A DNA stretch of 64,000 bases from Pholiota molesta (GCA_014925825.1 JACGCK010000060.1:124001-188000); one strand, 5' to 3'. Positions 11,678 to 23,227 are shown, numbered from the stretch's first letter. The notes: generated by a model from the sequence alone, not told the origin. Translations and numbers: made by a program.

Positions 11678-14600
11678 TCAAGCCTCCGCCATGACCACGT
11701 CCTCCACATGCGTCGACGCGTCCTCCGCCTCCGCATTCGCGTCCTGGTCGTGCTCGCCCTCCGCATCCGCGCCACCAGCCGGCGCTGCGGCGGGCTCGGC
11801 TATCGCGGGGGACACCGGAGATTCCCCACCGCGCGCGGGAGACTCGGCGCCTACGAACAGAAACAAAAGCGCATCAGCAAACCCGGCCCAACAAGTGAAC
11901 GACACGACGGCCGCCCGCAGCGCCCTCCCAAAACGCAGTGGCAAACGCCCCGGCAATGATCCCGAAAGAAAACAAACAGCAACGGGACTCCTACCCACCT
12001 TTTCCATTGAGATCCACACCCGCCACACCCGCCTCCACGCCCTTCACGCCCTTCCCGCCGCCATTCACCCTCTCCTCTTTCCTTTCCTCTTTCCTCTCCT
12101 CCTTGCCCTCCTTGCGGTCCCTCTCCTTTTCCCGCGACTCCTCCGCACCCGCCCCGCCCGGCTTGTTCGCGTTCAGGATCCGCTGCCACTTGTCCACGAG
12201 CCCCTTCGCGCGCGCGCGGAACGCGTACTCCGCATCGCGCGGCGGGATCTTCTCGTCCTGCAGCGCCGCGATGTGCCGCATGACCTTGCCGATCTTCGAG
12301 AACTGGGAGGAGAAAAAAGAATGATCGAGTTAGTGGCGAGGTACGTGGAATAGAGGTCGGAAGCGGGATATCGGGAGAAGGAGGGAAGAAGCGATGGCGC
12401 GGTGGATGACGCGCACGGGTAGGTAGGAACACCCACGACGCGCCACCCAGCGACGCGGAATCATCGATCGACGACAGCCCCCCAGACTCGCAATCCAGAC
12501 CCATAAAGGAAAACGCACCTGCAGCTGCTCAATCGTGATCTCATCATACTGTTCCACCGTCGTAAACAGCGCATCGAACTCCGCCATCGCCTAAAAGACC
12601 ACAAAAAAGAGCGTCAGCACACGTCCTCGCGCAAATTTCAAGGCAGGAGAGCGACAGAAACAAGGGTGGGTTATCGTGGCCACAACTATATAAAAGACAT
12701 GAAGAGAAAGGAGAAAGCAAAGAAAAGGGGCAACACCAGAACGCAGGCAACACGTAACCCCGGATATCGGGCGCAAGACAGCAAGCAGCGCCGCGGAACA
12801 AGGCATCTCCAACAGGTCGCCACCCACATGGAAGGAGGAAAGATCGAAAGAACTGAAACAACTGAGAACGAGCCCAGCAGCCAAGGCACCAGCAGAAAAC
12901 CCATTCCAGCAAACAGCATTGGGCACCCGAAACCCAGCTGCCGGCCAATCCACCTGAGTCATTCCACTCCGCTCCAACAGCCACTCAGGCCGAAAATCAC
13001 AGCAAAGCAAGCACCGAGCACCACCAAAAACCCAAAAACACCAAGACCCAAAGCGCGGAATGCACCTCCGCATTCAGAACTCACAAAACGAGCAAAAAAG
13101 ACATCAAACAGGGCAAATAACCAGAAGGAACATCCCATGAGGGATAGCCGAGGCGAGCCCCACCAAAGAAAGGGATGAAATCAAAGGGATGGAGCGACTG
13201 AACGAGAAATAGGATGCAGGAGGGAACAAATCCGAAGCATAGCGAGCGGAAATCGCAAGAAAATGGATTTTTTTTGCAAACATGGATGAAAAGACATCCA
13301 GATGTGACCTGAGCATCGCGCCAGAGGGGCCATCGCATGCAGATGAGGCAGAAAAAGTCGGAAATGGAACGAAGAGATGCGAAAAGACACGACTGGGCGA
13401 CCCATACACCCAAGAAAACAGCAGGAGATCAAAGCACAACGGAAACATTCACCGACACCATCCCACCAGCACCCCACACACCCCCAACTCGCAGCAGCAG
13501 CACCACACCTCGAATCCAAAAACAGCCAGAATCCGAGCGCGAAAAACAAGATGCCCTCCGCACTCAAATCTCGAGAGAAAAAGGGCAAAGAAACATGGAA
13601 TGCAGGGATAGACGATCCGCAGGTATCCAACAAAACGAATACAAGGACCAGAAACGAAACAACGAAACAACGAAGAAAAAAATTGAACAGGTCACGCATG
13701 AGGGAGCACATCCGAAACACAGCAACCAAGGATCGCACGAAAACCGAAAAATTCGAAAAATTAAATGGACAGACAGAGAACAGGGATGGCGCTGGGGTCT
13801 GGGGTAGCTTGCCCGGCATCGAAGATGCGAATGAAGCAAAAAGGGCGAAAATGGGATGGACATCGCGAATGATGGGCGAAGAAAGCATAAATGGAGCGCA
13901 GAAATGTGAAAACGGGCGACCCATACACCCAAGAAAACAGCAAAAGAAGTCAAAGCACAACGGAAAAACAAAGGAGATGCAGGCAAAAGAGCAGACATCA
14001 ATGGAGGGCGAACATACCTCTGGTTTGGGCGGCGACTTGGTGCTGAGGAACGTCTTCTGGAGTTTATGGCGCCAGTCGCGGACCTTGATGGACTGTGGGT
14101 CGCCCGGTGTTTTCCCTAGCGAGCACAGTCAGTATACCCTCGACAACGAACGAACAAAGGAACACAGACCATCTTCGTCGTCGTCTTTCGTATCCCGGCG
14201 CGCCTTCTTCGCGGGCGGGGGCGACGCGGCGCCCATCTTATGCGACGCGGGGGGCGCGGTGAGCGGGCCCATGTCGTCCTCCTCCTCAGCGGCGGCCCCC
14301 GCGCCCGCCTCGTCCTCGCTCTCGACCATGGCGCGGCTCTTCGCGCTGCTCTTCCTGGGCTTTTTCTCCGCTGCTGCCGCAGCCTTCTTGGGCTTGGGCT
14401 CCGCCGAGCCCTTCTTCGCGCGGGGCTTCGGCGGGGGCTTCTCCTTCTTGTGTTTCCCCCCCTCCCCTCCCGCCTCCCCAGCCTCGCGTTTGCGCTTCCG
14501 GCTCTTCTTCGCCTTCTCCCCTTCCTCGCCCTCGGGGGACGGGGCGCCGGCAGAGGGCTCCGCGTCGGACGGCGCGAGCTGGTCGACCTGCGCCTCGTCC

Positions 14601-15127
14601 TCCGCGTCCTGCGCCGCGGCGTCGGCGGCGATGCGCGCGGCGAGCCACGGCTGCGGGTCGAGCGCGATGCGGTAGCCCTCGCGCAGCTCGCCGTTGCGCT
14701 TCTTCGCGTCGTCCGCGAGGAAGGCCTCGATCTCGTGCCGCTGGAGGAAGGAGAGCTCTTTCGGGTTGAGCCAGCCGCTGGAAGAAGGGGGTGGGGGTTA
14801 GTGAGTGGGGGTGATGGAAGGGGGAGGGGGAGGGGGGAGGCTTACTAGTCGCCCATGGGGAAGAAGAGGATGCAGTACGCGCTGGCCTTCTTGTTCGGCG
14901 GCTGCTGCTGCTGCACCGCGGGCGGTGCGTCCGCCGGGTCGACGATCTGCGCGAAAAACCGTCACAAGTCAGCGCAACCCAGTCAAACCCGAGCGATGGG
15001 TGGGGCAGGAACGTACGATGCCGGGCCAGGGCGGGTAGCCGCGCATCTTGCCGAGGACGGGGTCGCCCGTAGTGTACTTGCGGAGCTCCTTCGCGGGTTT
15101 GGCGGCGGCTTTCTTGGTGCTGCTCAT
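11678..15127 (-). CDS. PWWP and TFIIS-N domain chromatin protein (LEDGF/HDGF-like)
   Basis: Predicted 488-residue nuclear protein. Exons 15017..15127, 14846..14946, 14170..14777, 14018..14115, 12519..12590, 11999..12302 and 11678..11850 sum to 1467 nt in frame. Residues 1-90 are a PWWP domain (GKMRGYPPWPGI, then AYCILFFPMGDYGWL); this fold typically binds methylated histone H3 and DNA. Residues 90-270 are a Lys/Glu/Ala-rich linker with nuclear-localisation-like clusters (KSRKRKR, KKPRKSS). Residues about 274-400 form a helical domain (KVRDWRHKLQKTFL, VEQYDEITIEQLQ, SKIGKVMRHIAAL, RARAKGLVDKWQRIL) that resembles the TFIIS N-terminal / LEDGF integrase-binding fold; this match is by eye. The tail is acidic and Glu/Arg-repeat-rich. 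The intron between exons 4 and 5 is about 1.43 kb, more than ten times the local norm. It sits head-to-tail with HET copy 2. Confidence 0.88.
12591..14017 (-). other. Giant intron of the PWWP gene
   Basis: Bounded by a GTATGT donor and a TTTTAG acceptor in the gene direction. The sense strand is strongly pyrimidine-rich with many TTTTC and CTTTT runs and has no long convincing ORF. It contains an internal duplication of about 520 bp: the block reading GGGCGACCCATACACCCAAG on the plus strand occurs near 13395 and again near 13916, each followed by AAAACAGCA and CAAAGCACAACGG. The homologous intron in the chimeric gene (20992-22467) has this block only once. Confidence 0.7.
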
Positions 15128-15600
15128 CGGGTGGTGTGGTGTGGTGGAGGGTCAAAGACACGCGAAGCCACATTTGTCCCAACCGTCCCCCTCGGCTAGT
15201 CCCGCGCACGTGACCTTGGCCCGTGCGTACGCTCAACAAAATTTGACACTTTGTGCTCACCCTCCAGTCGCGTGAGTCGGGAGAGAACGCCACCGCAGCC
15301 AAATCTGACTGCATACCTACACCGAGTCCCTTTGTCTGCTTTCTGCTCGCTCAGTCCAAGGCCCGGCATCTGCTTTCCAACTAAAAAGTCAATCACAGGA
15401 CTGTTGCGGACCTACCTCACTCTCTCGTTCGTCTTTTCTGTCCTTCGTCTTTTCGTTGTATAGGTTTTCTTCTTTTCCTGAGACCCGCACAACAGTGGTG
15501 GATATCAGATGGATGTACACACCCTTGACCGTCATGATTTCATTCCGGGTTGACGTGTATTTCAAAGTCGTCAGTGTTTGTAAATTGATAGATCAGTTAA
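15128..15600. promoter_or_regulatory. 5' flank of the PWWP gene
   Basis: Holds GCGCACGTGACCTTGGCCCG at 15193-15212, which includes a CACGTG E-box core. Related sequence recurs beside PWWP relics at about 27680-27700 (GCGCACGTGATCCCGGCCCG) and at 37555-37580 in decayed form. No coding region seen. Confidence 0.45.
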
Positions 15601-16030
15601 ATGCCGCGATCTCGCTGTCCATTGTGGGCATCTTATCATGAGCCTCGGGATAAGGATTAGATCCTGGACCATGTGAACAAGAAGCTGCGGAAGCGGCAAT
15701 ATCTCGTTTAGCGCCCAGCAAAGCTTCTTCATAGATACCGTTGTGTTTGCTATCCTCTGCTATCCTACTCATGCAACGAACGAGACTTCCTAGTAAGCTA
15801 GACAACATTCTATTGACTTCCTGGACGTCGGCACATCAGCGCCGTTTCTCATCGCAGGCCAATTCGGACCCTGACACGACGATCTCCATGTTGGATCATA
15901 AATGACATGCGATTGCGAGTGAACAGGGCTCATGTCGCCGTTTTCACGCTCTCACCGGGGCCCTATACGTAGGGCGGTGTCGAAGTGGATTTAAAAAGCG
16001 CGTGATGCTCATGCCAACTTGAATGCTGAT
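15600..16030 (+). pseudogene. Relic of the 5' end of a HET gene
   Basis: The promoter block (15600-15770) is followed by a decayed start exon at about 15770 (ATGCAACGAACGAGACTTCC before GTAAGC). At 15930-16005 lies a degenerate copy of the module exon, recognisable by the DNA behind SxFxRSxRGP and by the end encoding EVE-like residues. The exon between them that would carry the DAE helix is not visible. No HET domain follows; the sequence passes into an F-box fragment. Confidence 0.6.
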
Positions 16031-16198
16031 GTTGACCATTGGATTTGCATAGAGTAGCAATTTCCATTTTAATTCTACGCTTTCTGGAATAGAGAAATAA
16101 GAAGACGCACTCTACGATATCCACGGTCGACTACAAAATATACCGAGTCCCATTGCCTGCTTTATAACCTGTTACTGCTATGTTCCGCTGCGCCGAAG

Positions 16199-16591
16199 AT
16201 GCTGACGCTGTCGAGCACCGTCAGGGACTCCTTCCTGCGGGAGGCGGCGACGACGTTCCTTCCGCATGTCGCCGCGAGGCTGACGTGCCCGCGCTTTTAT
16301 CGCGAGTATGTGATTTACAAGGATGGGTTTGCGGGTATAGATGTATGTGTGCATGCCTTTCTTTTCGTTTCTTTTCGTCCCTTTGGTGTGCTTTCGCGTG
16401 GGTGGAGCGGCGGTTTTAGATCTGACTGGCCACCGTTGTGTTGCTGCTTAATCCGTTTTGTATTGACGCTCAGTTTTTTTTTGTTTTCGCAGCCGAAATG
16501 CTACGACGACATTACGTTCAAGTTGGACGTATATCCTGCCTTGCAAGAGCAAACAGATCCGGAAACGTTGGTATTTTTGAACCGCTCATGA
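16199..16591 (+). pseudogene. 3' fragment of an F-box gene
   Basis: Two exons (to 16342, then 16493..16591) encode FLREAATTFLPHV, REYVIYKDGFAGID, then a last exon with VYPALQEQTDPETL and a stop. They align with the last two exons of the F-box gene at 34 kb (FLEDVRTYLSYV, HMIYEDGIVGVT; VYPVLQEQTHTETL). Upstream F-box exons are absent, so this is an orphan 3' end beside a HET relic. Confidence 0.65.
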
Positions 16592-16904
16592 TTCGCAGTG
16601 TACTATGTCCTATTCCCCCATTTCTAGACACGCTAGCCAATATTAAATGTGTTAACGGTAGAGTACAATGCGCACTGTAATATCGGTTACAACCTGGGTA
16701 CAACCCATAGAAACGATCCATCATATGTTGTCCATTTTCTGTTCAACATCGTATGAATCATGCCGACACGAGAGGTTGCGAATTTTAGACGGTGAGATAC
16801 ATAAGTAGTCAATTGCGAATCTACTAAGAAATATTGACCTTCAAATTCAATCAAACGTCAATCTCATCAACTCGAAATCACGCAGGAAAGACAATTTGCA
16901 CGAT
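16592..16904. other. Intergenic, no gene seen
   Basis: AT-rich spacer between the F-box fragment and the edge of the inverted duplication at 16905. No motifs seen. Confidence 0.4.
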
Positions 16905-18870
16905 ATCAAAAACAACAGGCTCTCAGTAAAAAGAACACCATGCTTTCTCCACAAACTCCTTCTCCTACACATCCGACCCACCGCATCCTTGTCCCTCCCA
17001 TGGTGTCCCTCAAAATCTTATTCGCTTCAAAGCGGCCCAAGGTAACCTTGTCCGTCCGAGGCTCCGGCGCATTACCAACACGCCTGCCATCTGCGCGGAA
17101 CGCGCACGCACAGGCCCAAACAGCTGGAGGTGGATGGCTACCGTAAACGCTCGTGTCGCAATCGAAGCCGCCAACGGAAGCTCTGAGAGATCGCTTGTGG
17201 ATGAGTTTGTCTCGTTGATCTAATGTTGATCTATGCGGGGAGGGATGGAGCTGGAAGAGGAGATACATGGATATATATTGCTTCTAAAGCGTACTGGGGT
17301 CAGATAGCTCTCGTTGTGGGTCATGGGAGATGCCAAGCAAGATGATGTGCCGGAGAGCGCTGGGCTTGACCTGGAGACAGCTGACGAAAGATCAATAAAG
17401 CGTGTTATCAGCCAGTTTGAACTTGAAGATTGAATGCGCACAATTTATCACGCTTCAGGCCATGAGGCCTTCATGAGCTCGAGAAGGTCAGCGGCCATCG
17501 GCTGGCGCTTCAGCGGGATATGCACAGCGTGGCTCCTTTCGTAAGCATTTCGAAGTAAGAGCGTGCCTGGAACAGGAATCGGGGGGATACGATCCCCTGT
17601 GTAGAGTGGATCCACAACAATAGGGTCAATGACCTCGAGAACGCGAATAACGAGCGTGGGTCCAAGCTCTCTGTGCTCCGCAAGGTCGGATACTTCGAAC
17701 TGGACCTTGATAGATCCTACATAAAGCAATATCAGCACGAGAGCGCGGATCCGTGGATGAACCGTCTGACCAGTCAATGGATATACGTGAGATGCACCGG
17801 CCCATGCAGCGAATATTTTCTGTGGGAACTGTAGGTGGAACGCCTTTGTGCGCGTGATATATGCGATCGTCCTCTTTGTGTGAGCGATATCCAGATAGAA
17901 CGGGTCAGAGAGCAGATAGTGGCATTGTCGCACTTTTTTCAAGATGCCATCAATTTTGTGGATATCGTTGACGAGGGCCTCGTCAATCAGATTCTCGGCA
18001 CGCAATAACGACAAGAATCCTTTGCACCTTTTGAGCTTGACCAGATCCAGAATTCCGGGGCCCCAGACGTCGCCTCTCAGGTCCAGCAAGTCCCGCCCAT
18101 GTTCGAACTCTGCCACGCTTTCGCAGAGCCTGAAACGGACACCTGCGTTGAATTCGTGCCCAGCAGTGGGATTGTGATAATAAAAGACGCCTCTAGTATT
18201 CTCGGGAAAGCGCGGATATATCCGAGTGCCTCCGTTATAGCTGATATCATATATACATCGCGTCGGCTGCGGGTCGATGAGAGTGGGCACTTTTGGCTGC
18301 CCCTTGCCCGACAAATCAATAATGCCTTGGCCCGCTATTGACAGCCGTTCAGGTCGTAGAGTGCGCAGCTTACAAGAAGAATAAGTAACAGAGCGTCGGG
18401 GTCCTGCTGCTTTGCGGGTCTTGTCTGTGTCTGTCGAAGTCTTGGGTGGGATCAACAAACCGTAGAGAATGTTCTTGATTTGTAGCGAAAACGCACCGCA
18501 AACATCCTCTGTCCTAAGGCTGACGTCGGTAGCGGCATAGTACTCGCACATGGTATGAAACGCCATGGATTCAGCTCTGGTGCAGGATGAAGATTGAGCT
18601 GGCGGAACGACCGATAGAGGCGGGAACACAATAGCAGGCTAAGCATGGCTTCGGATGTCTGGGCTGGGTGTTCGTTGGGCTGGGTTTATCGACAGCAAGT
18701 GGGTGCAGCAGCATACATAAATGACGCGTCCTGGCCGGCTGCGGTTGTCGCAGGATGGGAAGAACGTATGCCTTGAAGCGTTCGAGCGATAGAGAGCGAT
18801 AGAGTCGTTGAGCTTGTTGAGAACGAGGGCGAACGAGTAACACCTTGTGACCGTGATGGTTACACACGTG
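16905..18870 (-). repeat. Inverted segmental duplication, partner of 4130-6050
   Basis: The minus strand here matches the plus strand at 4130-6050 over nearly 2 kb, covering the unknown gene, its 3' flank and part of its 5' flank. The junction at 16905 and that at 6045 share the stretch AACAACAGGCTCTCAGTAAA. The copies differ by scattered substitutions and small indels, so this is genuine duplicated sequence rather than an assembly echo. Confidence 0.8.
17448..18566 (-). CDS. Conserved hypothetical protein (intact copy)
   Basis: An uninterrupted frame of 372 residues if started at MAFHTMCEYY. The frame is open to 18629 without an earlier ATG, so an upstream exon is possible. I do not recognise the family. 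Visible features are a basic N-terminal part, VPTLIDPQPTRCIYDISY, GVFYYHNPTAGHEFNAGVRF, a Leu-rich helical stretch (LLRAENLIDEALVNDIHK), YLLSDPFYLDIAHTKRT, and a hydrophobic C-terminal third (LVIRVLEVIDPIVVDPLYTG). There is no signal peptide and no transmembrane segment. The inverted copy at 4392-5508 matches it closely but carries two frameshifts; this suggests the frame here is the original one. Confidence 0.7.
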   Translation of the reverse strand: MAFHTMCEYYAATDVSLRTEDVCGAFSLQIKNILYGLLIPPKTSTDTDKTRKAAGPRRSVTYSSCKLRTLRPERLSIAGQGIIDLSGKGQPKVPTLIDPQPTRCIYDISYNGGTRIYPRFPENTRGVFYYHNPTAGHEFNAGVRFRLCESVAEFEHGRDLLDLRGDVWGPGILDLVKLKRCKGFLSLLRAENLIDEALVNDIHKIDGILKKVRQCHYLLSDPFYLDIAHTKRTIAYITRTKAFHLQFPQKIFAAWAGASHVYPLTGQTVHPRIRALVLILLYVGSIKVQFEVSDLAEHRELGPTLVIRVLEVIDPIVVDPLYTGDRIPPIPVPGTLLLRNAYERSHAVHIPLKRQPMAADLLELMKASWPEA

Positions 18871-19400
18871 ATAATCTCATGCTCTCGACGCGCCGCGGCC
18901 ACGCTTTTCTTGCGCTTTTCAGTCAGGTATTTTGCAGGTATTGTCAGGTATGTTCTATGAATTGAGTATGAATCCAATTCTTTCCATCTCGATGACATGT
19001 CCCTCTCAAATAGACCATACATGTAAACTTATGTATGACATGTCAGACCGGCCGAGGCCTATTCCGACCGTCATATATTTTTAGCGGCACCCAAGCTGCA
19101 GTGACCCAAGCGGCACCTCGACGTTTTGAATGTTGAATATCTATATCTACTTGCAATTAAAGTTACTACCCACTCTGCGCTCACCTGTTGCCTTCTGTAT
19201 CTTCGAAAGCCTGGCTGAGGCCCATCCATTATTATTAATCAATATTGGCGCTCAACAGTCACTTCAGACCTACGTAGCTCGTAAGTATCTCATTCAAATA
19301 GTTCATCGTTTTGGCATTTTAGTTTTGTCATATAATACAGGTATAGCGGTGGTGGTCAAGCTATTTACTTCTCCGCAATTTATGAAGCGCTAATAAAATC
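18871..19400. other. Intergenic, no gene seen
   Basis: Spacer between the unknown gene (minus) and the chimeric gene (plus), which are divergent. No convincing ORF. Confidence 0.4.
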
Positions 19401-19626
19401 TACATAGCCTTTACGTCGTCGATCGGTTAAAAATACCATTATCTCACAGCCAGTTCAATATTGTGGGCGTCTCATCATAAGCATTGGTATCAAAACAGGC
19501 AGCACGGCCTCAAGGCCTCATGGGCAATCGTGTGAACAAAAAGCTGTGAGAGCTGGTAAACATGAGGCCAACAAAGCGGCGTTTCTCTCCTCACCTATAT
19601 CATTGCGTCTGATATTCTGTCGCACA
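19400..19626 (+). promoter_or_regulatory. HET-type promoter driving the chimeric gene
   Basis: Homologous in order and orientation to the flank of HET copy 2 (10435-10690, opposite strand). It ends CTGTCGCACAATG, where copy 2 has CCTCTCGCACAATG. The chimeric gene is therefore expected to have the expression pattern of a HET gene rather than of the PWWP gene; that is inference. Confidence 0.5.
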
Positions 19627-22600
19627 ATGACAACGACTCTTCCTGGTGAGTTAGCATCTACCACCATAGATAATGTCGTATTGACTTTCTGGACGTCGCA
19701 GATCATCTTTCATCGCCAGCCAATCCGGGTGTCGACGAGAAGGACCTACCAAATACAGGTTCCATGTTCGCTGATGCTAGAACACAAACTGGTCCCATCC
19801 CCACAGAATCCGGGGAGGAAGGTGAGTGGCTGTAAACTATTCTGGCTGAAGAGTTAAACAATATTGAACTCTCGCAGGTTCTCCGAGCACCGACGCCGAA
19901 ATGTTAGTCAAGGCCTTGCGAAATGTAATCAGCACCCACGCACGTCGATCAGAGTCCGATGGAGAAGTTAAACATGGTCAGGACTCAGTAAATTCAGATC
20001 TTGTAACTCAACTTAATGGATTACCTAGATGCGAATCAAGATGGTATGGGGCCCGACGGTGACCAGTTTGTGATCACTCTAAGGAAATTCATGTCGTCGT
20101 TTCTACGCTCTCAACGGGGTCCTGTGGGTGGTATTGAGGTGGAATTGAAAAGTGCGTTTGATCGTTGTTCGCTCCTTCCGCATAATTATCATGTATTAAT
20201 TCCATACATTGACAAGCAGAGGAAGAAATCGACATGTTCAATGCAGAGTCTCAGGCAACTTCAGACGGTGATCTGAGCCCAAAAGATGTCGCCGACACGG
20301 CTTCGGAAACGAAGCCAGCACCCGATAGCTCTGTGTCCGCGAATCGAAACACTTTGGCGCCCGATGGAGAACAGTTTGTGATTGCTCTACAGAAATTTGA
20401 GTCGTCGTCTATACGCTCTCAACAGGGTGGCGTGGAAGGTATCAAGGTGGAATTGGGAGGTGCGTATCAACAATTTTGATGTTGTCCAATTCTTCCGCAT
20501 CATTATTCTGGCACTGCGGGATGTAGGAGAGGGAGCGGAGGGCGGGAAACAGAAGAAGGAGAAGCCCCCGCCGAAGCCGCGCGCGAAGAAGGGCTCCGCC
20601 GAGCCCAAGCCCAAGAAGGCTGCCGCCGCGGGGACGGAGAAGAAGCCCCGGAAGAGCAGCGCGAAGAGCCGCGCCATGGTCGAGAGCGAGGACGAGGCGG
20701 GGGCCGGGGCCGCCGCAGAGGAGGAGGACGACATGGGCCCGCTCACCGCGCCCCCCGCGTCGCATAAGATGGGCGCCGCGTCGCCCCCGCCCGCAAAGAA
20801 GGCGCGCCGGGATACGAAAGACGACGACGAAGATGGTTTGTGGTCCTTTGTTCGCTGTCGAGTGCCTGCTGGCTGATTGACGGCGCTTGCTAGGGAAAAC
20901 ACCAGGCGACCCACAGTCCATCAAGGTCCGCGACTGGCGCCATAAGCTCCAGAAGACGTTCCTCAGCACCAAATCGCCGCCCAAACCAGAGGTGTGTTTG
21001 CCCTCCTACCCTGTCTGCTCTTTCTTCCTGCGTTTCTTTGGCTTTTCCGTTGTGCTTTGACCTCTTTTGCTGTTTATGACCGCTTTTGCTGTTTTCTTGG
21101 GCGTATGGCTCGCCCAATCGTGTCTTTTCGCCTTCCTTCGTTCCATTCATCACATCATTCGTGCTGTCCATCCCATTTCCGACTTTCTCTGCCTCGTCCG
21201 CATGCGATGGCCCGCTGGCGCCATGCCCAGGTCGCATCTGGATGTTTTTTCATGCACGTTGTTAAATTCTCCTTCTTGCGATCCCTGTATGACTTGCATT
21301 CGTGTTTTGGGTGCCGTTCGCTTCGTTTGGCCCTTATATCGATGTTCCTTTGCCTTGTGTGGCCTGTTTCGTTTTCGTTTTCTTCTCGTTCCGAGTTTGC
21401 AGTGCGGAAAGTGGAAGAGCGCAAAGAACACTGTTCTTTGTGTTTTGGGCTTTTTGTGGTACTTCGTGGTTTGCGTTTGCGTTTGCTGTGGTTCCGAGGT
21501 TGGGTGGTGTGTTGGTTGGAGCGGGGATCGGGCCAAATTGCACCCCTACTCTCTGTCTTGTCGTGCATGTTTTCCAAAAATTTCCGTTTTCGTGCGATCC
21601 CTGCGCGCTGTAGTATCAGAGTGGTGGCTCTTGCCTTCTGTTTTGCGTTTCTTTTGCTTCATTCATATCTGTGCCTGCATCCGTTTTTTGAGCGTCGCTA
21701 AGCCTTCGGCATCACCTCGTTTCGACGTTCAAAAATTTCGCTTCTTGTCCCTGCTTTTGGCTGTTTGAGGTATTTTGGTGGTGGTGCTGTGTCTGGGTGT
21801 GCAGTGGTTGCGGGATGGCAGGGCGAAATGCTTGACTTGGGTGGATTGGCGGGTGGTCGATGGCTGGGTGGTCGGGTGTTCGTGGCGGTGGGTTGGTTGG
21901 TTGGTGGATAGGCTTGTGCTGCTGGCTGGTGCGGCTTGGGGCTGGGTTCCTGTGGTTTCCCATTTCCGATGCTTCATTTTCATGCACGATCGGAGCCCGC
22001 CGCATGCTGCGGGCAAGTCATCCCAGGCCCACGTCGCAAACACCTGCTAGTCGTTCTTGTTCATTGCATGTTTTCGGAAAATATTCCGTTTTGATTTGAT
22101 TTCCCTGCAAGCTGTGGTTCGTCCCTGTTCTGCTGGTGGGCTTGTGTTTGATGGTCTTTTTTTTGGTTTTTTGTTTTGGATTATTCGATTATCCCTCCGT
22201 CTGTTGTGTGTGGCGCTCTGTTGAAAATGACGTGTTTCGTGGCGCTGCTGCTGCCTTGCGCTCGGTATTGGGGCTTTGGTGTTTTTTTTTTGTTCGCTTG
22301 CATTCTGCTGGTGTTACCACTTTTCTTTTCTTTTCTCCTTTCACTCCATGCCATATCGTGATTTGTGATAACAATTACCATCTTCCTTTCAATTTTCGCT
22401 CTCCTGCCTTGGTATTTCCGCGAGAATGTTGTACTAATGCTCATTTTTTTTTTGGTGCGGTGTTTAGGCAATGGCGGAGTTCGATGCCCTGTTTACGACG
22501 GTGGAGCAGTATGATGAGATCACGATTGAGCAGCTGCAGGTGAGTTAGCTCCAGCACACCCTCTGCACCCCCATCCCACCTCCCGCGCCGCTCCCTAACA

Positions 22601-23227
22601 CCCCCTCCTCCCAGTTCTCGAAGATCGGCAAGGTCATGCGGCACATCGCGGCGCTGCAGGACGAGAAGATCCCGCCGCGCGATGCGGAGTACGTGTTCCG
22701 CGCGCGCGCGAAGGGGCTCGTGGACAAGTGGCAGCGGATCCTGAACGCGAACAAGCCGGGCGGGGCGGGCACGGACGAGCAGCCGCGGGAGAAGGAGCGG
22801 AAGGAAGAGCGGAAGGAGGAAAGGAAGGAGGAGAGGAGGGAGGAGAAGGTGAATGGGGGCGGGAAGGGGGGCATGAAGGGCGTGGAGGCGGGCGTGGCGG
22901 GTGTGGATCTGAATGGAAAAGGTGGGTAGGAGTCGCGTTGTTTGTTTTCCCACTGCGTGGGCTGCTTTTTGGGAGGCGCTAGGACCGTCGCGTCGTGTCG
23001 TTCATTTGTTGGGCTGGGTTTGCTGATGCGCTTTTGTTTCTTTTCTGTTCGCAGGCGCCGAGTCTCCCGCGCGCGGTGGGGAATCTCCGGTGTCCCCCGC
23101 GGTCGCCGAGCCCGCCGCAGCGCCGGCTGGCGGTGCGGATGCGGAGGGCGAGCACGACCAGGACGCGAATGCGGAGGCGGAGGACGCGTCGACGCATGTG
23201 GAGGACGCGGTCATGGCGGAGGCTTGA
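19627..23227 (+). CDS. Chimeric gene: HET N-terminal module fused to TFIIS-N half of the PWWP protein
   Basis: Exons 19627..19645, 19702..19821, 19878..19976, 20029..20151, 20220..20459, 20527..20835, 20894..20991, 22468..22539, 22615..22921 and 23055..23227 sum to 1560 nt, giving 519 residues with every junction in phase. Residues 1-200 match HET N-termini: MTTTLPG, an SSPAN segment, DAEMLVKALRNVI, then the GPDGDQF / SFLRSQRG module, an acidic DLSPKDVADTA segment and a second, diverged module copy (APDGEQF, ESSSIRSQQG). At 20459/20527 this joins in frame to the PWWP gene inside its exon 3. Residues 201-303 are its Lys-rich linker and 304-519 its TFIIS-N-like domain and acidic tail. The HET core and PWWP domain are both absent. 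The phase-1 codon is completed across the new intron. It could code a nuclear protein with a HET-type N-terminus; expression is not shown. Confidence 0.8.
20992..22467 (+). other. Giant intron of the chimeric gene
   Basis: 1.48 kb, starting GTGTGT and ending GTTTAG, homologous at its 5' part to the 1.43 kb intron of the intact PWWP gene. It is pyrimidine-rich on the sense strand. The middle section (about 21750-22050) is TGG-repeat-rich (GGTTGGTTGGTTGGTGG) and differs from the intact gene. No ORF I would accept as a gene. Confidence 0.65.

Noticed and set aside
12591..14017. Several long ORFs of 100 to 430 residues on both strands inside the PWWP intron
   Set aside because: They arise from low-stop, purine- or pyrimidine-rich sequence, lack motifs, and lie between exons whose phases match. 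The homologous intron in the chimera does not preserve them.
13377..14675. A 432-residue plus-strand ORF overlapping the PWWP gene
   Set aside because: It is antisense to two exons and an intron of a gene with a convincing domain structure; its residues are a mirror of the Lys/Ala-rich linker.
4130..18870. The inverted duplication as an assembly artefact
   Set aside because: The two copies differ by many scattered substitutions and small indels, including the two frameshifts, which is not expected from a duplicated contig.
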